DNA from: Euperipatoides rowelli
Lineage: Eukaryota; Onychophora; Udeonychophora; Euonychophora; Peripatopsidae
Reading direction: 5' to 3' (one strand)
Length of the DNA stretch: 11,279 nt
Assembly: GCA_003024985.2 (NCBI GenBank)
Contig: PXIH01S0018721.1
Both the position numbers and the translations under genes were made by a program. Below, one piece after another: positions 1 to 7,522 of the stretch; positions within the stretch are counted from its first letter, which is position 1; every line of letters begins with the position of its first letter. Under the pieces are notes generated by a model that had not been told where the DNA came from, ran no database searches, and was given only the letters and a program-made list of their open reading frames with translations.

Positions 1-90
1 AATTAATTGGGCGTTTTTCAACGACTTTGGAGTGGAATTGCTAATTGATTTTGGGCGTCTCTCAGTCGACTTTGGAGTGGAAAGGGTTAA
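1..90. mobile_element. Right end of a TTAA-flanked piggyBac-type MITE (left part outside window)
   Basis: The block ends in AGTGGAAAGGGTTAA (76-90). This 15-base end is the same as the right end of the complete element at 10502-10833, where the matching inverted left end and flanking TTAA are both visible. Just inside the end are two imperfect tandem units starting at about 7 and 51. Each reads GGGCG, then CGACTTTGGAGTGG, with a 1-base length difference between them. The complete element has the same subterminal arrangement. TTAA duplication with CCC/GGG termini is the hallmark of piggyBac-superfamily elements. No coding sequence is visible, so this is a non-autonomous copy. The family assignment is inferred from termini alone. 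Confidence 0.6.
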
Positions 91-1298
91 GAGAAGAATG
101 GATTAAACTAAATAGAAGAGTTTAATATAAATAACTAAAACATTTACTAAATACTAGAACAATCCACACCATATATCCTACATACAGGTAATCAACAGAA
201 TCCTATATACCGTAAAACTGTATTCTATTCACAGTGATACTGCTAGAAAAAATTATAAAAAATTTATTGGTTGGAAATATTGGGGAAAGACTAGTTATAT
301 AGGGTTGGTGGTTCAATCTAAGTGATACAATATGCATTCACTGCAGAACAATAATTTAACGGTGATTATAGAAAGAACAATGTAATCAGCTTAGTTGAGT
401 TTACCCAATATACAGAGTTGTGGTTTTCCTCGGATGAACAAGGTAATGCAAAAAAATATAGTGGAAACAATTCAGATTACAAAATATTCCTGGTTTAATA
501 TAAAATGTTTGCTATGATGAATAAAAGATTCTTGAGATACACATAGATGTTAAAATAAACATTTGTATTACATCTTTATAAAACATTTATACATACGATG
601 AAATAGTTAAGTATAATTTCATGTGTGCATATACAAAACCAATGCTAATCAATGTTGATTGTTGTAGTATATAAACACAACTGTGATGGTTAGTATAATA
701 TTCCTCAATTAGGAATAAACAATTTTAATTATAGTAACTAACTAGTTTATGTAGTGTAGCCTTCTGACTGTGATGCTCATTATTATCTCGTACAATTTAG
801 TGTAATTCCGTAAAAAGAAAATTTATCATCAAGTTTCGTAATATTCATCACAAAGATAAAATACTGTTGAAAATACAGTAGTATCTATTGTTACTGGACT
901 TTGTACAGTTTATGAGTAATGTTAATCTCTTATTCTATTAAGAATGAACAACAAATATTTTTTGTGCGTTTGTTTGAATTCTTCAATTCACTACCTTGGT
1001 ATATTATACATTGCTTGTTTGTATTTTCATGCAATAGGCCTAATTAAACTATTAATATATCATTCATTTATAGTGATCTTTGATAATCTAACATTATTAT
1101 TCATTCAGGTCTAATCAAATCATGTAACTTGCTTAATGTGATGCCTTATAAAGTGTAGTAATTTTTGGCACGTAAAACTTAATGTGTTCCAACGTTGGGT
1201 CTTTCATTAGCCTCTTGGTTGCCCGAATCTTTCAATGTTACATCATGCATTAAGAAATTTATTTTTAGTATAAATTCATATTTACCTTCTTCGTGAAG
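91..1298. other. AT-rich region without recognisable genes
   Basis: All frames are heavily interrupted and I see no terminal inverted repeats, tRNA or splice-bounded exon. A slightly GC-richer patch near 1150-1240 gives a minus-strand open stretch of about 25-30 codons, which is too short to support a gene. Confidence 0.5.
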
Positions 1299-1544
1299 TT
1301 TCTTCCTTTATTGCATCTCAAGTCTGAAATAATTCAGCAATAATTGTAGGATGAATATAATCCTACAATTATTGCTGAATTATTTCTTCCTTTATTGCAT
1401 CTCAAGTCTGAAATAATTCAGCAATAATTGTAGGATGAATATAATCCTACAATTATTGCTGAATTATTTCTTCCTTTATTGCATCTCAAGTCTGAAATAA
1501 TTCAGCAATAATTGTAGGATTATATTCATCCTTTGTAATTAGCC
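1299..1544. repeat. 84-bp tandem repeat with perfect long hairpins
   Basis: Three units start with TTTCTTCC at 1299, 1383 and 1467, so the period is exactly 84. Units 1 and 2 each contain a perfect 26-bp inverted repeat; in unit 1 the arms are 1327-1352 and 1360-1385, with the 7-base loop GAATATA. Unit 3 has the left arm (1495-1520), but the loop is the reverse complement (TATATTC), followed only by ATCC before unique sequence begins. The two full units are identical as far as I can align them, which implies recent origin or homogenisation. The third unit looks like the ancestral single-copy sequence. Confidence 0.9.
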
Positions 1545-2040
1545 TTTGAGGCTACAAAATCTAAAGTTTCTGTTCAATCAAAGAATAGGTCGTGGTGTCA
1601 AGGTGGAACATATCAAAAAAAAAATATTTTGTGGTAGTCTCGTAAGTATACAAGATGAATCGTCTGTGTATGTAAGCACAGGAAGTACTAAGCTCCCTCT
1701 GTAAACTTTGAGTTCCTATTTTCAAACTTTTAAAAAAAAAACCTTCAAAGTAAGGTTCGTTGAAATAACTTTAAATGAGTTAATAATCAAAATGAATATT
1801 TACAATGTTAATAACAATGCAACTAGTTGAGTAATTTCCTTAAAGAATATGTTCATAATTAGAAACATCTAAATTTAAACACTTAAGTATAGGCTATATG
1901 TGTTAAAAAAAATATTGATAGCTATCACTAATATTACATTCAAATGGTATAAAATAATATTGTAAACATTACAAATGTACTATAACATGTTAGTACATTC
2001 CATCAGATACGAATATGTCAAGTGTAATGTTTCTATACAT
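1545..2040. other. AT-rich region without recognisable genes
   Basis: There is no open frame of note. A short imperfect hairpin (TTTGTA...TACAAA enclosing AGCC/GGCT) lies at about 1531-1557. Several A runs are present (about 1615 and 1733). Nothing here supports a gene. Confidence 0.5.
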
Positions 2041-2179
2041 ACACAATATTATCCTCTCTTCAGAACGAAGCCTGATACCGGAGGGGTGGGTGAACTAAGG
2101 CTAGAGCCATTTGTGTTCATCCATCTGAAAGAATTACGGTTGTGAAATGTGAGGGTGACCGCGATGGACCATCTAAATT

Positions 2180-2657
2180 TATTTTGTGATGGCTGTGTTA
2201 TGCTGGTCTGGTTCTAATGCCGACTCTGATATGGGTTCTGTAAACAACGTAGAGGACTGTAATTGGCCAGTATGATGTTTCCAATTTGTCCATTGTCGAA
2301 TCTTACCAAGTAGATTAACTGGTCATACTTATTTTTGTATAGTACCTGGTTCCAATGTGCAGTGACCTTGTCTTGGGTGAATGACCTCATTAAGATTTTG
2401 GCATATGTGAACCATATGCCCTTTTGTGTCTAAACTAATTTGGAGGTTTGATTAGTTGTAGAATTTTTCTTAACTGTCTGCCTAGACACAATTCCGTTGA
2501 TGACCTTTCTCAGAGGGGTAGTGCGGTAAGTGAGCAACATTTTTAGCATCAAATTTGACAGATTATCTAGATTATTTAGAAAGTTTTCGTACAATTGCTC
2601 AAACCTTTCAACTTGGCCATTGGAGGCTGGGTGGAAGATATTATTGGGATCAATCAA
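2180..2657 (-). pseudogene. Ty3/gypsy-type integrase remnant (end of core plus C-terminal domain)
   Basis: In the minus frame from 2657 the motif FHPASNGQVERF is followed about 30 residues later by LLTYRTTP. This spacing is characteristic of the last part of the integrase catalytic core in gypsy-class LTR retrotransposons, where the glutamate of NGQVER is the third acidic residue of the DDE triad. The frame hits one TAG (about 2427). It then continues in the same register through FTQDKV, a tryptophan and LIYLVRFDNGQ, which fits the C-terminal domain after the core. At about 2285 the register shifts, and the adjacent frame reads NWKHHTGQLQS, resembling the usual W-[KR]-RH-x-x-QLR stretch. The copy therefore carries at least one nonsense mutation and one frameshift. 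No reverse transcriptase, protease, gag or LTR is visible. The upstream part is lost at about 2650, where an oppositely oriented LINE fragment begins. Confidence 0.8.
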
Positions 2658-2780
2658 TAGATCATGACATAATTCAAAGGATAAATGATGAAAAACTTAT
2701 GTCAGTATTAAAGAAAAGTTTAACAGAGTTCAAAATTTTCAGGTTTTGTTTTAGTGGGAGATTTTAATTTTCCTCTAATT
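2648..2780 (+). pseudogene. LINE endonuclease fragment, part 1
   Basis: The first frame gives DHDIIQRINDEKLMSVLKKS, matching the stretch that precedes the GDFN motif in APE-type endonucleases of LINEs. After a one-register shift near 2740 the next frame reads FVLVGDFNFPLI. VGDFN is a core catalytic/metal-binding motif of the exonuclease-endonuclease-phosphatase fold, which nicks target DNA to prime reverse transcription. The fragment ends exactly at the left border of the hAT-type MITE, after the isoleucine codon at 2778-2780. Confidence 0.8.
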
Positions 2781-3158
2781 CAGCATTTTTCAGAATTTGG
2801 ACCGCGAAACCCTGGGTCCCCCAAAACTATATTCATAATTAACATAATATATATTAATACCAAGTTATTGTTAGTCTTTTTCACTGTCATTCTATCTAAT
2901 TTGGTTTTGGAAAACAATAACATTTTCATAAAAAATAATATTTTTTGTCATTGTATGGTTATTATTGTTTTTTTTTTATTAAAAGAATTAGGAAATATAT
3001 ATTTTAAAAATTTCTCAGTTAAAATTTCTAATACAGAAAATATCAATAGATAATACCAGCAAAATATGATGTAAACAAAAGCTCTTTGGGGTCTTCAAAC
3101 ATTTTTAAGTGTAGAAAGGGATTCTCGGACAAAAAGTTTGAGAAACGCTATTCTAATT
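2773..3158. mobile_element. hAT-type MITE (2781-3150) with 8-bp target duplication
   Basis: The flanks CTCTAATT (2773-2780) and TTCTAATT (3151-3158) match at 7 of 8 bases, the duplication length of hAT transposons. The left terminus CAGCATTTTTCAGAATTT and the reverse complement of the right terminus, TAGCGTTTCTCAAACTTT, match at 13 of 18 positions. Both resemble the common hAT terminus CAG(T/C)GTTTCTCAAAC. The 370-bp interior is AT-rich and has no transposase coding, so this is a non-autonomous element. The surrounding LINE reading frame (FNFPLI before, QCENDFND after one copy of the duplication) continues in register if the element is absent, which confirms the borders independently. Confidence 0.85.
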
Positions 3159-3200
3159 CAATGTGAAAATGACTTTAATGATAACCACAAAACTATTTTA
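3159..3200 (+). pseudogene. LINE endonuclease fragment, part 2
   Basis: About 14 codons continue the endonuclease frame immediately after the hAT-type insertion (QCENDFNDNHKTIL) and then run into a T-rich tract at about 3199-3216. The register is the one predicted from the codon at 2778-2780. Continuity, more than motif content, supports this short piece. Confidence 0.55.
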
Positions 3201-3456
3201 GTTTTTTTTTTTTTTAAGTTTTTCAAGTACATTTTTATTTAAAATTAATAATGAGTCACGCAAGGTATAGAAATGGTAATTCATTATTTGTTCTGAGCAA
3301 AACCTCATAGGAAACATAAATATATGGAACCGTTTAAAAAAAAACAATGTAAAAAAATATTAAATATCAAACTAAAATATAGCCTTATAAAAAAATAAGT
3401 TGTTCAATTGCAAAAAAAAAAAAGGATTTTGAAATCATTAATCAATTATTAATTGA

Positions 3457-3759
3457 TTTCCATTTCTCATAATTTTTTTCATCAAAAATGAAGAAACAGA
3501 AGATAATATTGATAAAATCTATAATTTCATCGATAAAATACTGGAAAAAAAAATGTTAAAAGTTAATTATCCTGGAAATAAAAACAAATACAAATGGATG
3601 AATAATTTTATATCAAATGCAGAGGAAAAAAAAACTTTGTTAGAAAAATACTGCTTAAGTAAAAAACATCTGAAATAAAAATTTAATAATTACACACAAA
3701 TTTATAAATCAATAGCCAAATGGAACAAAGTGCCATCTGTTGGTAGAAATTTTAATTAA
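3457..3759 (+). pseudogene. LINE endonuclease-RT linker remnant
   Basis: This frame opens after a TGA at 3454-3456. It is rich in lysine, asparagine and aromatic residues (NKYKWMNNFI, EKKTLLEKYC), has one in-frame TAA at 3676-3678, continues through NNYTQIYKSIAKWNK, and ends at a TAA at 3757-3759. In Jockey/CR1-like LINEs the segment between endonuclease and reverse transcriptase has this kind of content: a PW-like motif, then basic helices with spaced Y and K. Its position between endonuclease and RT fragments on the same strand fits. Taken alone, the AT-rich composition would make this weak. Confidence 0.5.
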
Positions 3760-3935
3760 TGTGTCACCATTTTTTTGTAACTTTTATTAAAGTTTTTACA
3801 TGCTGCATTAATTATAAGTCATTTCTTACTAGATTTAGTAGACACTCGTCATAGAAGCTCTTCAATAAATTAATAAATTTATAAAAATTTTAAAGTATTT
3901 GCCAATTTTATCTAGTTAATAAATTGAGATGATTA

Positions 3936-3968
3936 TTTAGAGCTGTCAAACATATCGGTGAAACATTT
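3936..3968 (+). pseudogene. LINE segment just before the RT domain
   Basis: FRAVKHIGETF resembles the conserved FF-x-x-IGE-x-L segment that many LINE polymerases carry ahead of the reverse transcriptase domain. It ends where the opposite-strand LINE tail is inserted, and RT-entry sequence resumes on the far side of that insertion. Confidence 0.45.
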
Positions 3969-4226
3969 ACAGTAACAATTTTTTTTTCTAAATTTAATCG
4001 ACAATCAAAAATATTTGATCATCATTGAGTGCGTCTTCGAGATGGAGTTGCACGTTCATGGATCGCCAACGATTTCTATCTTGAGATCTTTGTAATAGAG
4101 AGAATTGCCTGTTCTTAACCCAGTCCATAAGGTTATCCAACCATTCTCTTCTTGGAATTCCTCTTCTTTTTTCCCAGTCTGTCCATCCCTCAAGTGCCAT
4201 CAAATATTTGATATTGAGACACATTT
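3960..4226 (-). mobile_element. Second LINE: 3' tail fragment inserted in reverse
   Basis: The minus frame carries KYLMALEG, then RREWLDNLMDWV, then RSQDRNRWRSM, and stops with TAA at 3994-3996. A W-x-D-N segment followed by a QDR-x-x-WR block is typical of the extreme C-terminus of LINE polymerases. A run of nine T on the plus strand (3979-3987) lies just past the stop, as expected for a poly(A) tail read in reverse. Candidate target-site repeats are GAAACATTT (3960-3968) and GACACATTT (4218-4226), 8 of 9 identical; about 10 bases separate the first from the T run, so the exact duplication is uncertain. The copy is heavily 5'-truncated, about 240 bp. Confidence 0.7.
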
Positions 4227-4399
4227 CTCTGTAGAAATTAGGCAGAGTATTGATTTTGAGATTGATGAGATTATTTCTAAGCTGAAAGATACTTTTTCGA
4301 AGGGTATAGGTAATTCTACTATTTAATAAAATATATTTTTTTTTTTTTATTAGATAAATTGTTAAACATGGTTATTTCTCAGATTTACAGTATGTTTAA
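4218..4399 (+). pseudogene. LINE reverse transcriptase entry region
   Basis: The frame reads FSVEIRQSIDFEIDEIISKL, then KDTFSKGIGNSTI, and stops in an A/T-rich stretch at about 4327. The pattern of an acidic V/I-rich helix, then I-x-x-LK, then S-x-G-x-x-x-I matches the N-terminal entrance of LINE reverse transcriptases. After the T-rich tract, KHGYFSDLQYV (about 4362-4396) resembles the following G-x-FPD-x-LK segment. The catalytic palm, including the usual YADD box, is not present downstream, so polymerase activity is lost. Confidence 0.6.
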
Positions 4400-4444
4400 T
4401 CCTAGGCCTGTTAAGTCTTTTGCAGGCTTGGTCTTTTTAAATGG

Positions 4445-4680
4445 GGTGAGTTCAGGATTTGTCACCTGCAAATCTACGATTACTGTATTTCACTACACAG
4501 ATTAAACTTGAATTTAGTTCAGTGGCCTGGAACTATTTCACCATTAGATTGACCAAAACTATTGAACATATCCAATTTAAATTTTTACGATGTATGCACA
4601 CAAACTACTGTATATATTAATTATAGATTCCTAAGTTATAAAGACGTGCAGATCATCCAAATTGAAATTCTTTTACAATA
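4445..4680 (+). pseudogene. LINE post-RT C-terminal region
   Basis: The frame that includes TTQIKLEFSSVAWNYFTIRL, then TKTIEHIQFKFLRCM, matches the well-known post-polymerase segment of Jockey/CR1-like LINEs (L-Y-x-x-x-V-x-P-x-LEYAS-V-W, then IE-x-VQ-x-x-FLR). Upstream, GFVTCK in the neighbouring frame resembles the preceding LGF-x-x-R-x-C stretch, so a frameshift lies at about 4480. The tail decays after about 4600. It probably belongs to the same copy as the endonuclease fragments, since strand and order agree. Confidence 0.75.
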
Positions 4681-4699
4681 AAGGACTTCTTAATCTTAT

Positions 4700-5180
4700 T
4701 ATCAAGAATAGATTAATAACAATTGGGATTTTCTATTATGCTTTATTATTTTGTTAGTTGAATAGTGATTTCAATTGATATCTGAGTTTATTTCAAGGTT
4801 TAAGTACTTACTTAATTCGTCGTTTACGAAGAACATCGAATTCGTAAATGTTATTTTAAAACGACTTGGCAAATCGTTGAATTTAATTATATCTTGAAAT
4901 AATCATACCACTTGAAAGAGCTAATTAACTAATTAATTAATTATTCATTTGTAAATTTTTATGTATGCTCCCCCCATACTATAAAAAGAGCGTGCATACA
5001 AATGCTAGCATACAGTCCCTTATATCGGATAAGATTTACATGTATACGGATTGTTTTGCTTTTTTGATAGCATTTGCTATCATGATTTCTCTCATCACAC
5101 TAAGATGATTTATTTTTCTCACTGTATAACAGTAATTGTTATTGATATTTAATAAGATATTGAAAAATTATCTTATCATT
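4700..5180. other. AT-rich region without genes
   Basis: There is no open frame of note. It contains a loose inverted repeat around 4789-4903 (TATTTCAAGGT ... ATCTTGAAATA). It also contains a TATA-like ACTATAAAAAG at 4979-4989 after a short C tract, and a short quasi-palindrome TGATAGCA-TT-TGCTATCA at 5065-5082. None of these supports a gene by itself. Confidence 0.4.
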
Positions 5181-5190
5181 ATTAAAAAAC

Positions 5191-5393
5191 CTGTTGTACA
5201 GTAAGTAGCAATGAACAGTTTGCAGAAAAATGTAAGTAAACTCGTAAAATTTTCATTAGGATTTTAATACATTTCATCAGTGTGGCTAATCGTCCCAATA
5301 TGGCCAGGGTAACCATGGCAATATTTAAAACTGAATGTCCCGCTTCAAGACTTTGCAATGAATTGTACAGCACCACTCCGGAATTGTGGTTTT
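5191..5393 (-). CDS. Possible exon of an unidentified gene (strand uncertain)
   Basis: A GC-richer block (roughly 45% GC at 5275-5393 against a very AT-rich background) is open on the minus strand for about 68 codons. It directly follows a poly-pyrimidine tract ending in CATAG, a good 3' splice site (AG at 5394-5395 read in reverse). The first 40 residues are varied and hydrophobic (VVLYNSLQSLEAGHSVLNIA), suggesting packed helices, possibly repeat-type. I recognise no family. The low-coordinate half is AT-rich and less convincing; the exon may end earlier, near 5270, or at CAG before a weak donor at about 5190. The plus strand over the same block is also open (TECPASRLCNELYSTTPELW), so the coding strand is not settled. 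It may be a decayed fragment. Confidence 0.35.
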
Positions 5394-5409
5394 CTATGAA
5401 AAAAAAAAG

Positions 5410-5924
5410 TTTTTACATATCAAAATAACTACAAATAATTATTTTGCAAAAAAAAAAAAAAACAGACACGGCATGAGTTGAGATATACAAAGTGAGTTTA
5501 TTGATCTCAACTCAAAGTGGGAAATCAGAGAACATTTTTTTTTGCATTTAATGTTAGTTTGCATTTTCGATTCAGACAACAGTGGTGGTTGAGGAAGTAC
5601 TTCCTTAGTCCTTACCCATCCATAAATGATTCAGCTCTTTGTTGATTGGTTAATTATAATGACTGGGCTGAGAGAAGTTACTTAAACATTATCGGAAACA
5701 ATCCAAAGGGTTTATTACATCTTTTGATTATTATTAGGGTTGGGGCAGTGGTATTTATTACCTAGAGGGAGTTAGTGTTAGCAGTGGATTGAAGGTTAAG
5801 ACTGTAAATTTTTTTTTAAAAAAAAAAAGTTTCTAACTTAAAAAAAAAAACCTTATCGAAACTTTCGAAAAAAAAAAAAAAAAGCATATCAACGATCACA
5901 TAATTAATGTGATTTGTCGCAACC
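5410..5924. other. A/T-run-rich region without genes
   Basis: Long A or T runs dominate (5398-5407, about 5448-5462, 5809-5829, about 5838-5850 and about 5868-5883). Local structures are an 11-bp hairpin TGAGTTGAGAT / ATCTCAACTCA (5474-5484, 5514-5524), a perfect 14-bp palindrome AGGAAGTACTTCCT (5592-5605), and ATCACAT-AATTA-ATGTGAT (5895-5913). No coding sequence is seen. Confidence 0.45.
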
Positions 5925-6463
5925 TTAGGGATCGTCCAGATCCTATATCACATGATTTTCCCCTTTTCATCACAACTTGTCTCACGATTTAATACCGCCT
6001 GTATGAAATTTTGTCACAGATTGACCCCCCCCTTCCACAAAAAGTGAATTAACACAATGCATCAGACAATTTATTCAATCATTAAAAAACTAAAAAGATA
6101 CATATGTTAAATAAGTATTATATGAAATAGATTTTAATTATTTTAATATATTTGTTTAAAATAAAGTTACAAATCTTAATACATTATTTTATTCAGATAA
6201 TGTCAATTCTTGGAAGTATGTACAGAATGTGAACTGGGGGTGACACTATAAATATATCCGTACTCGCGAGGGTTACATAAACCGATGTATGCTTGTATTT
6301 AATTTACTGTAAACGTATAGGATTTGTTGATTGTTTTAAAAAAAATGTTATATCACATTTCAAACCCTCCCTCCCCCCCCCCCCCAATTCGTCTACTATC
6401 ATCACTTTTATTCTAACCCCCACCTCCTCTTCTCGCATGATGTAGTTTACAGATGACCCCTTA
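5925..6463. mobile_element. Candidate MITE (5928-6460) with TTA duplication
   Basis: The left end GGGATCGTCCAG... and the reverse complement of the right end GGGGTCATCTGT... match at 15 of the first 23 positions and are flanked by TTA on each side (5925-5927, 6461-6463). Both ends resemble a widespread arthropod repeat that begins GGGTCGTCCATAAATTACGTCA and carries G/C tracts alternating with TGTGAC-like motifs. Such tracts are present here (C runs at about 6025-6032 and 6371-6385). GGG termini with a 3-bp TTA duplication would suit a PIF/Harbinger-type element, but that is inference. The middle (about 6050-6330) is AT-rich and may hold extra inserted sequence. Confidence 0.45.
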
Positions 6464-6741
6464 TAAAATGAAAATGTGGCCACCCTGTTCCATATGGTCA
6501 TGGCCTTGGGCACATCCCGTCAATAGACAATTTCTTACCATGTTTTGACCAACATCACTTCGGAGACAGCCATGATGGCGTCTGTTATCCTAGTTTTCAA
6601 TGTGGCGACATCAGGCCCCAGTGTAGAATAAACTTTATTTTTAATAATAATAATAACCCCATAGGAAAAAGTCTAGAGGAGTTACTATATGTATAGTGAT
6701 CATGATGTTGGGCCATCTCGACCAATCTACCCGTCAGGAAA
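6460..6741 (-). pseudogene. Tc1/mariner-superfamily transposase, C-terminal remnant
   Basis: Reading down the minus strand, FPDG*IGRDGP appears at about 6741. TPLDFFLWGY follows (about 6653-6682), and then, after a register change in a TTA microsatellite (6638-6651), KNKVYSTLGPDVATLKT and RITDAIMAVSEVMLVKTW. The combination IGR-x-GP, SPDLTPLDFFLWG, VY, then LK-x-RI-x-x-AI is diagnostic of the C-terminal third of an insect Tc1/mariner (IS630-family) transposase; the TPLDFF region holds the last catalytic acid of the DDE/D triad. Inactivating changes include stops near 6700, TAA at 6535-6537, TGA at 6520-6522 and at least one frameshift. The N-terminal DNA-binding part and the first two catalytic acids are absent. 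Its low-coordinate end coincides with the right border of the candidate MITE. Confidence 0.8.
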
Positions 6742-6870
6742 AGTAGCATTAAAGAAATATCAAACAATTAATACCCATACTCGGGGAAACACCAAGTCTT
6801 TTCTGGCATAGAAACCATTTTTGATTCTGGCATTTGCAGCATGAGCTCACCTACATTGTCACAAAACCTG

Positions 6871-7078
6871 TTTTTTTTAATGCAATGAGGTGAAGCTTTG
6901 TTACCCAGCATGCACATATTGTTACCCATCATGCACCTATTAAGAAATAAAACTTTACGACTTCTATATTTTGCTACAAACTTAACTACTACCGGGAATA
7001 TGTTTTTAGTGTAATGAGGTAAAGACTTTGTTACCCAGCATGCACTCATTAAGAAATAATATAAAACACCTATATTTT
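6871..7078. repeat. Imperfect local duplication
   Basis: The stretch TTT...AATGAGGTGAAG, then TTTGTTACCCAGCATGCAC, then ATTAAGAAATA, then CTATATTTT occurs at 6871-6972 and again at 7001-7078. Copy 1 carries an extra internal repeat, GTTACCCA(G/T)CATGCAC at about 6899 and 6920. A minus-strand frame is open across both copies (6768-7091) but spans the ambiguous base at 7079 and is built from the duplicated sequence. I treat it as non-coding. Confidence 0.75.
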
Positions 7079-7079
7079 N

Positions 7080-7520
7080 AACTAGTTTCACAAAAAAAAA
7101 ATATTTTTATTTTTGGTACAGTAAACACAGCCCATCCCATATCTATTTCTCCCTCCCCCCTCACCAAATTTTGGTATTCATAAAGATGATTATTGTAATT
7201 ATTTCCTATATTTATTTGATCAGAAAGTGATAGAAATTATTTGAGCCAACTTCTTTTTCAAAAAATTACTAGTGCAGTAACTTTTATTGATTCAGTTACC
7301 CCTCCGCCTTATATCTAACCCCTCCCTCATACACTCATACCAATAAAAAGATGCATGTACTTTAATTATTTTGTAAACATTTTCAGTGATTAATCTTCAA
7401 TAAATAAAAAAACTAAAAAAAAACTACTATCAATCAATATTCTAAAACAAAAATATAGGCTACTTATAAAGGGTGGGTGCAAATCTTTCCCACTCTTATG
7501 CATGCTCAAAAAAAACTATT
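7080..7520. other. AT-rich region with C-rich patches, no genes
   Basis: Short C-rich patches occur at about 7149-7162 and 7300-7328. There is no open frame, inverted terminal repeat or splice-bounded exon that I can support. Confidence 0.4.
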
Positions 7521-7522
7521 TT

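Larger units (their letters stand above)
2648..4680 (+). mobile_element. Dead Jockey/CR1-like LINE, interrupted by two insertions
   Basis: Plus-strand protein fragments appear in the order expected of one non-LTR retrotransposon ORF2. They are the endonuclease (2648-2780 and 3159-3200), a lysine-rich endonuclease-RT linker (3457-3756), an FRAVKHIGETF segment (3936-3968), the RT entry region (4218-4399), and the post-RT tail with KLEFSSVAWNYF (about 4504). Endonuclease to tail spans fewer bases than an intact element would need once the insertions are removed. The RT catalytic core is absent. The copy starts abruptly inside the endonuclease, as 5'-truncated LINEs do. The clade assignment rests on motif style only. 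It lies in opposite orientation to the gypsy integrase remnant it abuts. Confidence 0.75.

Noticed and set aside
301-325. GGTTCAATC as a tRNA T-arm
   Set aside because: No matching acceptor stem, D-arm or anticodon arm can be folded around it.
1299-1544. CRISPR-like array
   Set aside because: The units are directly adjacent 84-bp repeats with no unique spacers, in a eukaryotic context.
2754-3053. 99-codon plus-strand open frame taken as one protein
   Set aside because: Only its first nine codons are LINE endonuclease. From 2781 onward it is translated hAT-type MITE sequence.
3721-3750. GTGCCATCTGTTGGTAGA as a separate repeat or regulatory motif
   Set aside because: It falls at the end of the LINE linker frame and has no second copy in the window.
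4105-4326. 73-codon plus-strand open frame taken as one protein
   Set aside because: Its first part is the antisense of a reversed LINE tail. Only the part after about 4218 is meaningful LINE sequence.
6304-6513. 69-codon minus-strand open frame as a gene
   Set aside because: Its start is the end of the dead mariner-type transposase, and the rest is translated G/C tract of the candidate MITE.
6768-7091. 107-codon minus-strand open frame, the longest in the window
   Set aside because: It is assembled from a duplicated AT-rich segment, includes the ambiguous base at 7079, and shows no recognisable motif, splice context or protein-like balance.
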